From: Anastrepha obliqua
Taxonomy: Eukaryota > Arthropoda > Insecta > Diptera > Tephritidae
Reading direction: 5' to 3'
Assembly: GCF_027943255.1 (NCBI RefSeq)
Contig: NC_072895.1
Span: 24,774,001-24,838,000, forward strand
DNA: 64,000 nt
Shown: piece by piece, positions 19,483 to 30,419 of the stretch
Numbering within the stretch: position 1 is the first letter of the stretch
Layout of the letters: each line of letters starts with the position of its first letter
Notes under the pieces: generated by a model
What the model was told of the DNA's origin: nothing
The model's database searches: none
The model's input: the letters and a program-made list of their open reading frames with translations, nothing else
Made by a program: the position numbers and the translations under genes

Positions 19483-20146
19483 CGAAACTTTTTCGAGTTC
19501 TCAGTAAAGTCTACTGTGTTATACATACATACATACTCTATGTGTGTACTAGTACTAGAATATACAAAATAATTTTTTCCGCGAACAAATTTATGTATCT
19601 GCATATTTATAGAGTTTGAATTCAATTAGACTAACAAATTTCGTTTTCATGTAATTGACGATTAAAAGTTGAAAAACTGAAATGTAAATGTATACACACA
19701 CACACACATAGACACAAATTTCATATTACGTACGGTAGACATGTACGAGTATCGTGCATTTTTCGTTATTTATTTTATTTCGTACCTTTTCGATAACAAC
19801 AACAGCAACAAAAATATAAATATATTTCAAAATAGCGTTTTCAAATACATAAATGACAACAACAAATGCAACACTGCATACCGAGAATAGTATTTTTCAA
19901 TTTCTGAGCGATCTAATAAGAATTTCGAATTTAGCGAAAACAAAAATTTTTTGTACTTACTTCTTTATAATCTGACTTATATATAATAATACTATACTAT
20001 ATACAAATATATGCCATGATTTGACAAATAATGAATAACTAAAATACTGAAATAAATCTGCAAAATATTTTCATTTGTAAAAGTAGTAAAAAAACTTGCA
20101 AACAATTTTCAAATCATCAGTTTCCTCGTAACTTAACTAGCATTAA

Positions 20147-22112
20147 CCCTTTGCGATCGGCAAATTTCTCTGGTGGCAGTGCCAGCTAGTCGGCGCAAAT
20201 TTAGCTTTTCGGAGTTATTTCTCCGCAAATATGAGGAAAATACAAAACACAAATAATAGAAAACACAGAATTCGTTGAAACTGATTTATAAAAGTTTAAT
20301 TTAATTTAAAAAAAATTTTATTTTAAAATTTACAAATTTGAAATTTAAAAATTGTTTTTTGTAATTTTGTTTTAATTTGAAAAAAAGGTTAAATTAATTT
20401 ACAAAACAAAAAATTTATTTTAAAATTTACAGATTTAAAACGTAAACTTCTTTTTTTGTAATTTTTTTTAATTTAATTTTTTTTTTTTTTTTAATTTAAA
20501 GAACTCAAAACATTTTTGCAATATTTTTTCAAATATTAGAAAACACAGAATTCGTTGAAACTGATTTATAAAAGTTGAATTTAATTAAAAAACAATGAAA
20601 TGTAAAATTTACAAATTTTATTTTAAAATTTATTTTAATTAGAAAAAAAGGTTAAATTAATTTACAAAACAAAAAATTAATTTTAAAATTGACAAATTTA
20701 AAATTTAAAATTCTGCTTTTGTAAATTTGTTTTTTTTTTTTAATTAGAAAACACAGAATTCGTTGAAACTGATTTATAAAAGTTTAATTTAATTTGAAAC
20801 AAATGTAATGAAAAATTTACAAATTTGAATTAAACATTTTTTATTAATTTGAAAAAAAGGTTAAATTAATTTACAAAACAAAAAATTAATTTTAAAATTA
20901 ACAAATTCTAAATTTTAAATTCTTTTTTTGTATTGTAATTTTTTTTTTAATTTGAAGAACTCCAAAAAAATTTTTTCAATATTTTTTCAAATATTAGAAA
21001 ACACAGAATTCGTAGAAACTGATTAATATAAGTTTAATTTAATTTAAAAAAAATTACAAATTTTAATTAAAAATTTTTTTTTGTAAATATTGTTTTTTTT
21101 TGTATTTGAAAAAAAGGTTAAATTAATTTACAAAACAAAAAATTAATTTCAAAATTTACAAATTTAAAACTTAAAATTCGTTTTTTGTAAATTTTTTTTG
21201 TAAACTTTTTTTTGGAATTTTTTTTTTTTTAATTTGAAAAAAAAGGTTAAATTAATTTACAAAACAAAAAATTTATTTTAAAATTTACAAATTTAAAATT
21301 TAAAATTCTTTTTTTGTAAATTTTGTTTTGTTTTTTTTTTTTTGTTTTTTAATTTGGAAATAAAAAATTGTGAAAAAAATATTAGAACATTTTTTGAAAA
21401 TATTTTAATTTTTTTTCAGCTCTGAAAACATATTTTGCAATATTTTTTCAAATATTAGAAAACACAGAACTCGTTGAAACTGATTAATTGGGTATAGTAT
21501 ATATTTATAAAAGTTTAATTTAATAAAAAACAAATTTTAATTTAAAAATTTTTAAATTTTTTAGGTATATTTTTTCTTTTTTTTTTTTGAATTTGAAAAA
21601 AATTAATTTAACTTCAAAAATTAAAAATTTATAATTTATTTTTTGAAAACTTTATTTTGCTTTTTTATTTTGAAGTTTTATAAATTTTTTTTTTCAACTT
21701 TAAAAACATATTTTGCAATATCTAAAAAAATAGAATTTTTCAACCACTGATCCGAAAAAATTTTTAAATAAAAAAAATTTTTTTTTTTGTAAAATTTTGA
21801 TTTTTTTTGAAAATTTTTGAGTTTTTTTTTTGGAAGTTTTTTAATTTTTTTTTTCAACTTTCAAAACATATTTTGCAATATTTAAAAAAAACAAATTTTC
21901 AACCACTGATCGGAAAAAATTTTTAATTAAAAAAAAAAATTCTTGAAAATTTTTTTTCAACTCTAAAAACAATTTTTGCAATATTTAAGAAAAAAAACAA
22001 ATTTTTTTTTCAATTTTTTAGTTTTTCAACCTACTGATCCGAAAATCTTTCCTTCTAATGACATTCTTGACCGGCGGCACCGGCGTTTATGACGTCTTGC
22101 AATCGCAAAGGG
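20147..22112. mobile_element. TTAA-flanked piggyBac-like non-autonomous element with internal repeats
   Basis: TTAA at 20143-20146 and 22113-22116 flanks short inverted ends CCCTTTGCGATCG and, inward from the right, CCCTTTGCGATTG. Ends starting CCC next to a TTAA duplication are typical of piggyBac relatives. The interior is about 1.9 kb of extreme A/T sequence with no ORF. A block beginning TAGAAAACACAGAATTCG recurs at 20257, 20537, 20745, 20995 and (variant) 21456. A block GGTTAAATTAATTTACAAAA recurs at about 20387, 20649, 20859, 21117 and 21245. Confidence 0.8.
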
Positions 22113-22116
22113 TTAA

Positions 22117-24230
22117 TAATAACAATAATTTGAATAAATAGAAATTTGAAGTGCACAATAATTGACTAAAAATCGATCCATACAACTATCGTGAATTTAA
22201 AAAAAGAAAGGTTGTTAAAATATTCGAATTTTTTACTGCAGACAAAAGACCACACTCGAATTCACCAAAGATGCCAGGATAGTTACGGTCTATCTTTTAG
22301 ATGAATTTATTATAATTTTGTTTTTTGAAAACCGTAGTACGTACGCACTCGGTAAACACGGCTCTTGTTATATACAATTTTATAATCTTTGTATTCTAAA
22401 AATCCTTGGTGAGAAAACAGTGCAGTTAGCAATAAATTGTACGTACATGCAATCGCAGAAATCTGGTTCTGTTACTTTCGTTTACCGAGTTCCTACTGCA
22501 TATTTAAAATCAGTAAAAATAAATTGAAAAAAAATTTTAGTTTTTCGTCTCAAATTCATTTCTGTGAAACATTTTTATAAAAATTCTTGAATCGAAGCGA
22601 ATACACAAATGCAATCGCCTTAATTCCTAATACTTCCGACATCCGAGCACCAACTGTATATTTAAAGTAAGTAAACAAAAAAAAACAATTTTAGTTTTTC
22701 ATGGCAAATTGATTTCTGTGAAACATTTTTAATAAAAAAGTACTGAAAGAAGTACTGTACATATGTGTGTATCTACATATTGAATTCATTTTAATGAAAT
22801 TCTGATATTCCGAATATCCATTATTAAAATTTTTAAGAATCCTTATACGCGACCCTGGCATCAAACCTGCATTCCCACTCACACACATACACACACACCA
22901 ATAAATAAATAGTGAAATTTTGAATATTCGTAATCACTTGCATTTTAGTACAATCAATTGTTAATCAATAAAATAAATGAGTTTTTTTTAAATAATAAAA
23001 TTAAAAATATCAAAAAACTAAATATAAGCGACAGCAATTTCAACAAAAACCGGCAGTAAATAAAAATCGTCACGAAAAACATGTGCAGATGGCTTTTAAG
23101 CTGTAACTAATGCTCTCACGAAGCGTTCATGAATATCTTCTATGAGCATTAAAAGCGTACCTACAGTTTTTGTAATAACAAAAACTGCTTGCACCCGTAT
23201 TTGGAGAATAACAGGAGAATGTGTGAGAATCCAATGTACGGCTAGAAGCTATATGAGCGCATTGAAAATGTATTGTAATTGCATAAAAGGTGCATAAAAG
23301 ACAGTAGTATCATGAACACAAACACACACACCAGAAATCACACCAAATAAGAGTAAGAATTGACACGAGTAGTTGTAGAAACGGAATAGGTTATGTACGA
23401 AGGAAAAGAGAAAATGACTTGTGCAAACGAATTGAGGGCTCAATTTTGTTCGAGATATCTTAAAGTCTATACTTTTAAGTAAAATCTGAGCAGAAAAAAT
23501 GTAAATTATGTGATTCCGTATAAATAATAGAAACCTAATGGCACATGAATTTGGGGATGGAGAAATGTGATTAGAATGAAATGCTCAATGCACTGTACCG
23601 TATTGCGGTTTTTTTGTGCCTTTTGCAAGTTACAGAGAAGTGAAATATTGGTTTTTTTAATTTTATTTTTTTTTTTTTGGTTTTTTGTTTTTTGCGAGTT
23701 ACAGATAAACGAAATATTGGTTTTTTGTTTTTGATTATCAATTTTTGATTGAATATCAAACTTTACGTAATTAGAAAACTGGAAATTATTAAAATATGAA
23801 GGAAGAAAATATGTAATTGAAAAAGCTCAAAATACTGGTAGGTTTATTATTATTATTTGTAGGGGATATTTAGAATATAACCCTAACTTATTTAGCCACA
23901 CTAGCCACTAGGGCCTTCGGTGCACTCGTGGATTTAAAAATGTACAAATTATGAAAATTCTAAAAATAAAGAGGTTGAATACTTAAAAATGTGTTGTAAA
24001 GAAAAATTAATTTCACGGCACAACTGAAATATATATTTAACCTCAACAATTTTTTTTTTTTTTTAAGTTTGCCAATTGTCTTACTTTTACTCCGTTCTAA
24101 GGCATACACATAAAACACGTTAAAATTTGTGTCCACATTTTCAAAATAATATTTACATAGGTGTCGCTACCAGAAAATGAAAAATTTGAAAGAGGTATTA
24201 CATATAACCCTGGGCATGAAACACCAAATG
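22117..24230. other. Intergenic AT-rich sequence
   Basis: No gene recognised. A diverged direct duplication lies at about 22497-22590 and 22651-22745 (both contain TTTTAGTTTTTC and TTTCTGTGAAACATTTTTA). A second short duplication lies at about 23625-23725 (GTTACAGA(G/T)AA(G/A)(T/C)GAAATATTGGTTTTTT). Confidence 0.5.
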
Positions 24231-24237
24231 ATCGAAG

Positions 24238-24412
24238 AGGTATTTTCTAAAAGCGGGCGTCCCTCGGCAGGCAATGCCAAACCTCTGAGTGCATGAAAAA
24301 AGTGGCCATAAAAACCATCTGCCGTTCGGAGTCAGCTTAAAACTGTAGGTCCATCTATGTGTGGAACAACATCAAGACGCAAACCACAAATAGTATTTAA
24401 CAACATAGTCCG
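24238..24412 (+). repeat. tRNA-derived SINE, 3' portion
   Basis: Matches the body of the SINE at 44961-45246 in the opposite orientation: GCGGGCGTCCCTCGGCAGGCAATGCCAAACCTC, then CATCTGCCGTTCGGAGTCAGC, then GTGGAACAACATCAAGACGCA. The tRNA-like head is missing, so the copy is truncated. Confidence 0.75.
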
Positions 24413-24546
24413 AGAGCCAGGGGTCGATTTTGGACTGCTTTTTTATACCGTTAAATTCTTGACTATACTTGTGATTTAGCTTTCACGAATAACGAAAGTG
24501 AACGTCAGGTGGCGCACCCGCGGTGGGTGTGATTGTGGGAGGGTAC

Positions 24547-24635
24547 GAAGACCGTCAGCCGAAGCAAGAATGTATCATTGCGTTCATACATCTCAGCGGC
24601 GCGCGGAATTTTCAATGCTTCCGCTGACGGTCTTT
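24547..24635. repeat. Imperfect inverted repeat (hairpin-capable)
   Basis: The left arm GAAGACCGTCAGCCGAAGCA (24547-24566) pairs with TGCTTCCGCTGACGGTCTTT (24616-24635) at 18 of 20 positions, with a loop of about 49 bp. It lies in an unusually GC-rich patch. Confidence 0.7.
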
Positions 24636-25057
24636 CCACCGCTATAAACGCAGCTGCCCATCATTATTATATTTTCATATGTATCTAAAATTATGTAAAA
24701 AAAGTTCAACCGGCATAAAGTAGTTTTACTTTTTAATTTATTTTACAAGTTAGCCTGTTCAGCTGACGTATTTTCCCCCCTCTACAGCGCAGCTGACTAT
24801 TTTTTTTTTCTTTATTCTACTAAAATAAAAATCTCGGGATAAATTTTTTTTTGTCTTAGAAACAGTATCGCCAACTCTCGAGAATGAGAATACCATAGAT
24901 TCAGACCATTGTACAGATGCATAAGGAAAAACACTATCAGCTGATTCCAAAACAAACTGTTATGTAAAATGGTTCCATAAAAAGTTATTAAATTTCATAA
25001 AAAATTTTCGTAAAAATTCAGATATTACTCAAAAAAAGGCTTTGCTATAGAAATATA

Positions 25058-25525
25058 CAGTGACGGACATAAGTATAGGCACAGTAACAACAATGGAATA
25101 AAAATCAAGTTTTTCAAATCAACAATCACCAATAGCAAAAACTGTTTATTCCATATAAATTACCCATATTCATACATTTTAGTTAAAAAATCAAGTTTTA
25201 ATTTTTGAAAATTCACAGTTTTTAAACCATAAATTAAAAGAAAAGTAAAAGTACAGCAATATTTACTGGACAAAAATATAGGCACAGTTCTTTTTATATG
25301 TTTAAAATTTAAAGAAAGCCTTGGAGGCGTTGAAAGGCATTTTTGTTTTAATACGGCTTTTAATCTATTCGGCATTGAGTGCACTAATTTTTTCGTAAAT
25401 TCTTCGCCAATATTAAGCCATTCTTCCTTTAATACTGCTTTCAATTCAGGCTTCGTGGAAATCGCACATTTTCTGACTCCAATTCCTCCCACAAGTGCTC
25501 AATAGGATTGAGGTCCGTATTTTTT
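25058..25525 (-). mobile_element. Tc1-like transposon, C-terminal remnant
   Basis: The terminus CAGTGACGGACATAAGTATA follows a TA (25056-25057). The minus strand encodes TDLNPIEHLWEE, the signature around the last catalytic Glu of DD34E Tc1 transposases. It continues as KPELKAVLKEEWLNIGEEFT and LVHSMPNRLKAVLKQKC, the usual C-terminus. It breaks off at a poly-A/T run near 25525, so the N-terminal two thirds are absent. Confidence 0.78.
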
Positions 25526-26019
25526 TTTTTTCATTATACTTTTAATTTCACTGCCGTGTAATTGGGTTTTCACCTGGTAATTCGTATTTGCTAAAAAATG
25601 CACTAAAAAATGAATGTAGCAAAAATTAATGGAAATGCTTTAAATTTTGGAATGAAATTCAATTAAATGAAATAAAAATCCAACTCTATATTAAGTTAAG
25701 TAAAAATATGCCTATGTAAAAGGAAATTGCAAGAGTTTTTATGAAAAACAACAAATTCGCTTTATATATTTAAGTAGTCTGGAAATTCTAAAATAGAAGG
25801 CGGAATTTACATAAATACACACACGGACATACATACAAGTGAACCGTAACATACTTACATATATACAAAAAAAAACAAGTGTATTCATTGTACTGTAAGA
25901 CAGGGTGAAAATCGAAAATATACTGTTAATGAACGGTTAATTAAATAAAGTTTTAATAAAATAAAAATTCGCACATAATAAAAAGATTTCGATTATTTGC
26001 AAATATTTACTCGTTCAGG

Positions 26020-26112
26020 TGCTTTTTGATGGTATACGAGGGTTGCCTTTTACTATTGGGTTAGGGAATAGTTTCGCTAAGGTTGACCTGGCTGGCTGAA
26101 AGCCATCATATA
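26020..26112 (-). pseudogene. LINE 3' end, distal piece (cut by Harbinger element)
   Basis: On the minus strand this continues the LINE sequence that ends at 27443, across the Harbinger insertion. It holds the short end of the ORF and the 3' end. The two pieces join through a single copy of the ATA target. Confidence 0.5.
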
Positions 26113-26367
26113 GGCCCCTATTATGAGTTACATTCGATCTTCGATATTCGCTGGTTGTCGAAGATCGAAAATCGAATGTCAATTTGGTATTATGAGCGGT
26201 GCAACCCTATCGAAATTTTCGTTGTTTACCGAATTTAGAGTCGAATGCAATTTTGCTTTCGATTGTGTAGCGTATTGAGGGAAAACTTGTTAAAGTGTAA
26301 GTTGTTTGCAATTATTTATGGTTTTATAGTAACCAAATAATAAATATATACTAATTTTGTTAATTTT

Positions 26368-26589
26368 ATGCAGGTCGAAAGTCGTGAGTACCAAACAATA
26401 ATTAGAAAGGCGAATCCACAATTCGCAAAAGGGATTTGCACCAAAGTTCAAGCAGCAAAAAAATGGGAGGAATTTACAACGGAGCTGAATTGCTTGGGAC
26501 CAGCAGTGAGAACGACAGCAAAATGGATTAAGCTTAATAATGGTTTTTTTTTTGTGATGTTTATAGAAATACATTTTTTCCCTTGGTAG
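26368..26589 (+). pseudogene. Myb/SANT-like protein of the Harbinger element
   Basis: Encodes NPQFAKGICTKVQAAKKWEE followed by FTTELNCLGPAVRTTAKWIK. This matches the Myb/SANT-like DNA-binding domain that accompanies HARBI1-type transposases (KWEEFTxxLNxLGPPVRTxxxWKK). The conserved continuation after the Trp (WADLK...) is replaced by low-complexity sequence, so the protein is truncated. Confidence 0.7.
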
Positions 26590-26727
26590 GTATGGGCTGA
26601 AATACGTAGAGGAACTGAAATACATATTTTTTTTCGAATGTCGAATAATTGAATAAAGAAAATTTATAACAAAAATAAAACAGAAACTGTGGCGTAAAGG
26701 TTTCTATTTAATACTTTTTAGATTTTT

Positions 26728-27192
26728 CTATAATATTCTCAAAATTTCATTTCTCATGTTTTCTACTTCTCCGTTATTTGACTCCACTTCAATATCTTCA
26801 GCATCATCGTACACAGTGGGTTGAGCAAGTCCTAGCATACCTTCATTACCAATACTCAATTGGTACGATCCCTGAGCACAAAATCGCAGAACTGTGGCTA
26901 GCTTTAACATATTTGGAATGGATTTGGCTCGATTGCACTGCTGCAACTGGTTTTCTATACTGGACAGAAGGTTCATAAACGCCTCTTTAGATAATCTAAA
27001 GTTCTATAAAAATTCGTAAGGAAATTTCTGTAATATTAAGTACGTCAACATATTTTGAAAATTCTAAACTTACTCAGTGGAAGCCATTTCTAGGGGGTTG
27101 GATGCGCCCCTCAACTGTTTTCTACTTCTAACAAGTTCCGCTAATCTTTCATCGTCCGATGAATCGTCGAACCACAACTCCGTTGTACTCAT
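26728..27192 (-). pseudogene. HARBI1-like transposase, DDE core deleted
   Basis: A likely first exon (27192-27074) begins MSTTELWFDDSSDDERLAEL and ends at a GTAAGT donor. The second part (about 27003-26728) encodes FRLSKEAFMNLLSSIENQLQ then KLATVLRFCAQGSYQLSIGN and GLAQPTV, the N-terminal domain of HARBI1 transposases. Right after QPTV the frame jumps to an acidic tail and stops at 26728, so the DDE nuclease domain is gone. The exon joint I can see is not cleanly in frame. Confidence 0.72.
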
Positions 27193-27445
27193 TTTCACAA
27201 AAAAATACTTTTTTTAACTTTTAAAAATGTTGTTAGCAAAGAATTTCAACACAATCGGGTTTTCGTTTATTTTGATTTGCTGCATCAGCTGAGAAAAATT
27301 ATCTATTGTAAATGCGTCGAGCGATCGAAATTCACAATAGTCCTATTCTTCAACGAATGAGCACCATAATACCAAATGAAAATTCGTTTGATCAACACTT
27401 TCGACTACAGTCGAAGATCGAATGTTGCTCATAATAAGGGCCATA

Positions 27446-27830
27446 GACTCATTGGTCCTTAGTGGTACCAAATGGAGATGGACCCTTACGTTTAATTGTA
27501 GTAACCTTCTTAATAAGCCTGCGTCTTTTGCGAATCTAAGTAAGCTCTGAAGCTTTAACCCCGAGAGACATTCTAACCTCTCATATTGTAGAACTCCTAA
27601 ACATTTCATTCGGGTTCTAGCTAACGCAGGGCAAGAACATAGAAGGTGTTCAAGAGTTTTCCTCTCTTCTGGTTCATTGCAAAATCTGCAGCTATCGTTG
27701 TTTACAATTCCCATCTTGTATGCGTGCACCGCTAGCAAATTGTAGCCTGTCAGCATACCTACGATAGTTCTGCTTTCTTTTCTGGACAAATCTAGTACGA
27801 TTTGTTTGCTGTTTGGCTAAAGGTAAGTAT
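27446..27830 (-). pseudogene. LINE C-terminal fragment
   Basis: The minus strand encodes LSRKESRTIVGMLTGYNLLA, CRFCNEPEERKTLEHLLCSC followed by PALARTRMKCLG, and a LRTNES tail. This is the post-RNase H terminal region with the CxxC...H...C motif. It is interrupted on its 3' side by the Harbinger element at 27442. Confidence 0.78.
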
Positions 27831-27929
27831 TCATTCGATAGAACTCTTTCTGCTCTACAAAACTATGTTTATTGTATTTTTGAGTTATTTAATTTTTTAT
27901 TAGTTATGAGGCTTAGAAATGGCATACCC

Positions 27930-29490
27930 ACGAGGAAAAAAATCAATATTTTCGATACCTGCTCTTCTTTGCTTCTCATCGAGGACAAAAAGACACCGAA
28001 GTAGACCGGGACATATGCGACGTGTATGGAGAAGGTGTCATAGGCGAGTCTATAGCACGGAAATGGTTTGCAAAGTTCAAAAATGGAGACTTCGACGTCG
28101 ATGACACGTCCCGCAGCGGAAGGCCAGAAGGAATTCCATGAAGAGCGTCTCAAATCACTTTTGAAGTAGAACGGTCGTCAAACCAGTCGTGAATCGGCGG
28201 AAAAAATGAGCTACGATCATAAAACGATTCTCAATCATCTTCATTCAATGGGATTTACTGAAAAATTGGGAGCCTGAGTGCCTCATAAGCTCAACGAAAA
28301 AAACAAGAAAGTCACCTTCAAATGCTTCTCAGCATCTCGCCCGCCATCGAGCAACACGCGGGCTTTTTGTACCGCATCGTCACGGGAGATGAGAAAGGAT
28401 GCCTATACATTAATATGAAACAAAGAAAGGAGTGGGTGGCTCCAGAAGATACGCCGCCAAAGCCGAGAGTCAAGCCGGATCGTCAACCAAAGAAGATCAT
28501 GATATGTGTTTGGTGAGGCTGGGACGGCATGGTGCACTAAGCAATGCTCGAAAAGAATGCCACGCTCAACAAGGGGCTCTACATTGCCCAGCTACTTCGC
28601 GTGAATGAAGCTATTCACCTCTACTGACCTCTCCTGGACCAGACAGTGTTTAGACAGACAATAAACAACATTCATCGGGAGACCATCACCACGTTCTTAA
28701 GTTCCCGACCACCGAATGCCGTAATCGAAGTCCAATCACCACCTACAGCAGATGAAGAGCTTCAGCTTCCCCGTGAGAGCCGCGTAACACTGGCACAATG
28801 ACGTTCTAGTTATTATAGCAGGTTAAACTCCTACTTATACAGAATTGACCGCGATATACTAAACATATGTCCGGTATGTGAAGGCACCCCGCACAACACT
28901 AACCACCTTTTCACATGCCCCACTAAACCCACTCATCTAACACCCCTCTCCGTCTGGACCCAACCTGTCGGTACAGCAAGTTTCCTGGGCCTACCCTCAG
29001 ATGAGTTAGACGAAGACGGCCGTTGATATACACTACACTGACAGAGGTTAGTATTGCTGCTACAACAACAACAACTTAAAAGACCTGATCGACATGGTAA
29101 AACCATACATCTTCACGACAACGCTAGGCCCCATGTTGCACAAGTCGTCAAAGCCACACTCCAAGTGCTCGATTGGTAGATCCTTCAGCATCCCCCGTAT
29201 TCTCCGGAACCAGCAACGACCAATTACCAACTTTTCCGCCCCCTGAAATCCAATCGAACCATATAACGGGCGTTAAATTCGATAACAAAGAAGCCCTTAA
29301 GAAATGGCTCAAGAACTTCAACTCAACACCAGACCAGGAGATTTCTGGCGGAACGGCATCAACAAATTGGTCGAGAGTTGGGAAGTGGTTGTAAACAGCA
29401 ATGGCGAATATTGGATTGATTAACTTATTGATGTAATTATTGTTTTTTGTTTACATAAAAGTTTCCCAAAAAGCGTGGAACCATAAGACC
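27930..29490 (+). mobile_element. mariner element split by a Jockey-like LINE insertion
   Basis: From about 27940 the frame reads DICDVYGEGVIGESIARKWF then AKFKNGDFDVDDTSRSGRPE (helix-turn-helix end). It continues as YDHKTILNHLHSMGF, VTGDEKG-like, PRVKPDRQPKKIMICVW and NATLNKGLYIAQLLRVNEAI, stopping at about 28628. It resumes at about 29073 with KRPDRHGKTIHLHDNARPHV followed by AQVVKATLQVLDW, and QHPPYSP, then ends NSNGEYWID near 29420. Frameshifts and stops are present. The HDN and GDE catalytic motifs are still readable. Confidence 0.83.
28629..29072 (+). pseudogene. Jockey-like LINE 3' end nested in mariner
   Basis: Plus-strand frame: PLLDQTVFRQTINNIHRETI, then QLPRESRVTLAQ, a stop, RSSYYSRLNSYLYRIDRDIL, NICPVCEGTPHNTNHLFTCP and FLGLPSDELDEDGR before a stop at about 29025. 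This is the C-terminal cysteine motif of Jockey-clade ORF2. It ends in a TACAACAACAACAAC tail. Mariner sequence resumes immediately after it. Confidence 0.85.
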
Positions 29491-29839
29491 AAAAAAAAAA
29501 AAAAACAAAAACAAAAAAAATTGTTACAATAAAAAAATGCTACATCTTTGAAAATTAAAGAGATAATCACAAACGTGCGCAAACATTCAAGGCCGAGTTT
29601 CGGAGTAACAACACCGGACTCAATTTGATAATTCAGTGTAATTTACGGTAAAGCCAAGCGAAATTTAATTTCTTTAGTTTTGCATTTTTTAGTGAGATCG
29701 GTTGTGAGACATAAAAAATAAACCGAAAATACTTAACTAAATAAATATCTGAATCCATATTGGAGAAAAAAAATAAAAACAAAAATAAATTGCAACACAA
29801 AAACCATAAAGAAGGACTAAGCATAAATATTTTTTTGGG

Positions 29840-30165
29840 GCAAAAGAAATCCATTATTTTTGCGGAAAATCGTTGACAGAAAGAACTTAAAACTGTTTTA
29901 TGGTCGATCTTTAGCTCTTTGGCGATGCTGCAACTACTAAAATGACAGTCAGTTTCGATTATTTCTGTGATTTTATCGATATTTTCGACATTATCGGCAT
30001 TTCTTTTGGTATCAAAAATGCATCAACGCAATCGACCGAAATCAAAATTGTTCGTAATTTGCTGTTACAGCATCGACACCATAAACACCATTCACAATTT
30101 TAGCGACCTGCTTTGCATTTTCGCCGTTATCACAGAAAAACTGTAAAATATTTCGAATTTTATAT
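29840..30165 (-). pseudogene. mariner transposase N-terminal fragment
   Basis: The minus strand encodes FFCDNGENAKQVAKIVNGVY followed by GVDAVTANYEQF, then on through MSKISIKSQK-like and LKIDHKTVLNHF-like blocks. This is the N-terminal helix-turn-helix of a mariner transposase. The same family's DHKTVLNHLRK piece is at 36119-36200. The C-terminal catalytic part is absent. Confidence 0.7.
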
Positions 30166-30419
30166 TTGTTAACACCCTGTAACTCACAACTGAATGGAAC
30201 ACACAATAAACTGTGAGCGAATTTTTGTAGTGTCAAATGTCATCATCATGACAACGAGCATAAACTTCAAATTGCTTGATCGAGACTTTACGAGATATCG
30301 ATCACTACAACCGCCTACCCAGAAAATAGTAAATTTCTTTTCCCCCAAACTAATATGCAAGGTGAAGTCCAAAATAAACCAGACTGAGCTAAAATAGAAA
30401 CGACAGGAGCTCTGTTTCT

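Larger units (their letters stand above)
26113..27442. mobile_element. PIF/Harbinger element, internally deleted
   Basis: Inverted ends GGCCCCTATTATGAGTTACA and, inward from the right, GGCCCTTATTATGAGCAACA continue into a shared CATTCGATCTTCGA block. They are flanked by ATA at 26110-26112 and 27443-27445, a 3-bp duplication as expected for PIF/Harbinger. It carries remnants of both proteins of this superfamily on opposite strands: a Myb/SANT-like protein (plus) and a HARBI1-like transposase (minus). It is inserted in a LINE. Confidence 0.85.

Noticed and set aside
22297..22527. 69-codon plus frame downstream of the TTAA element
   Set aside because: No conserved pattern, and it partly overlaps a diverged direct duplication.
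23571..23759. Lys-rich minus-strand frame
   Set aside because: Consists of homopolymer A/T tracts and a short sequence duplication; no protein signal.
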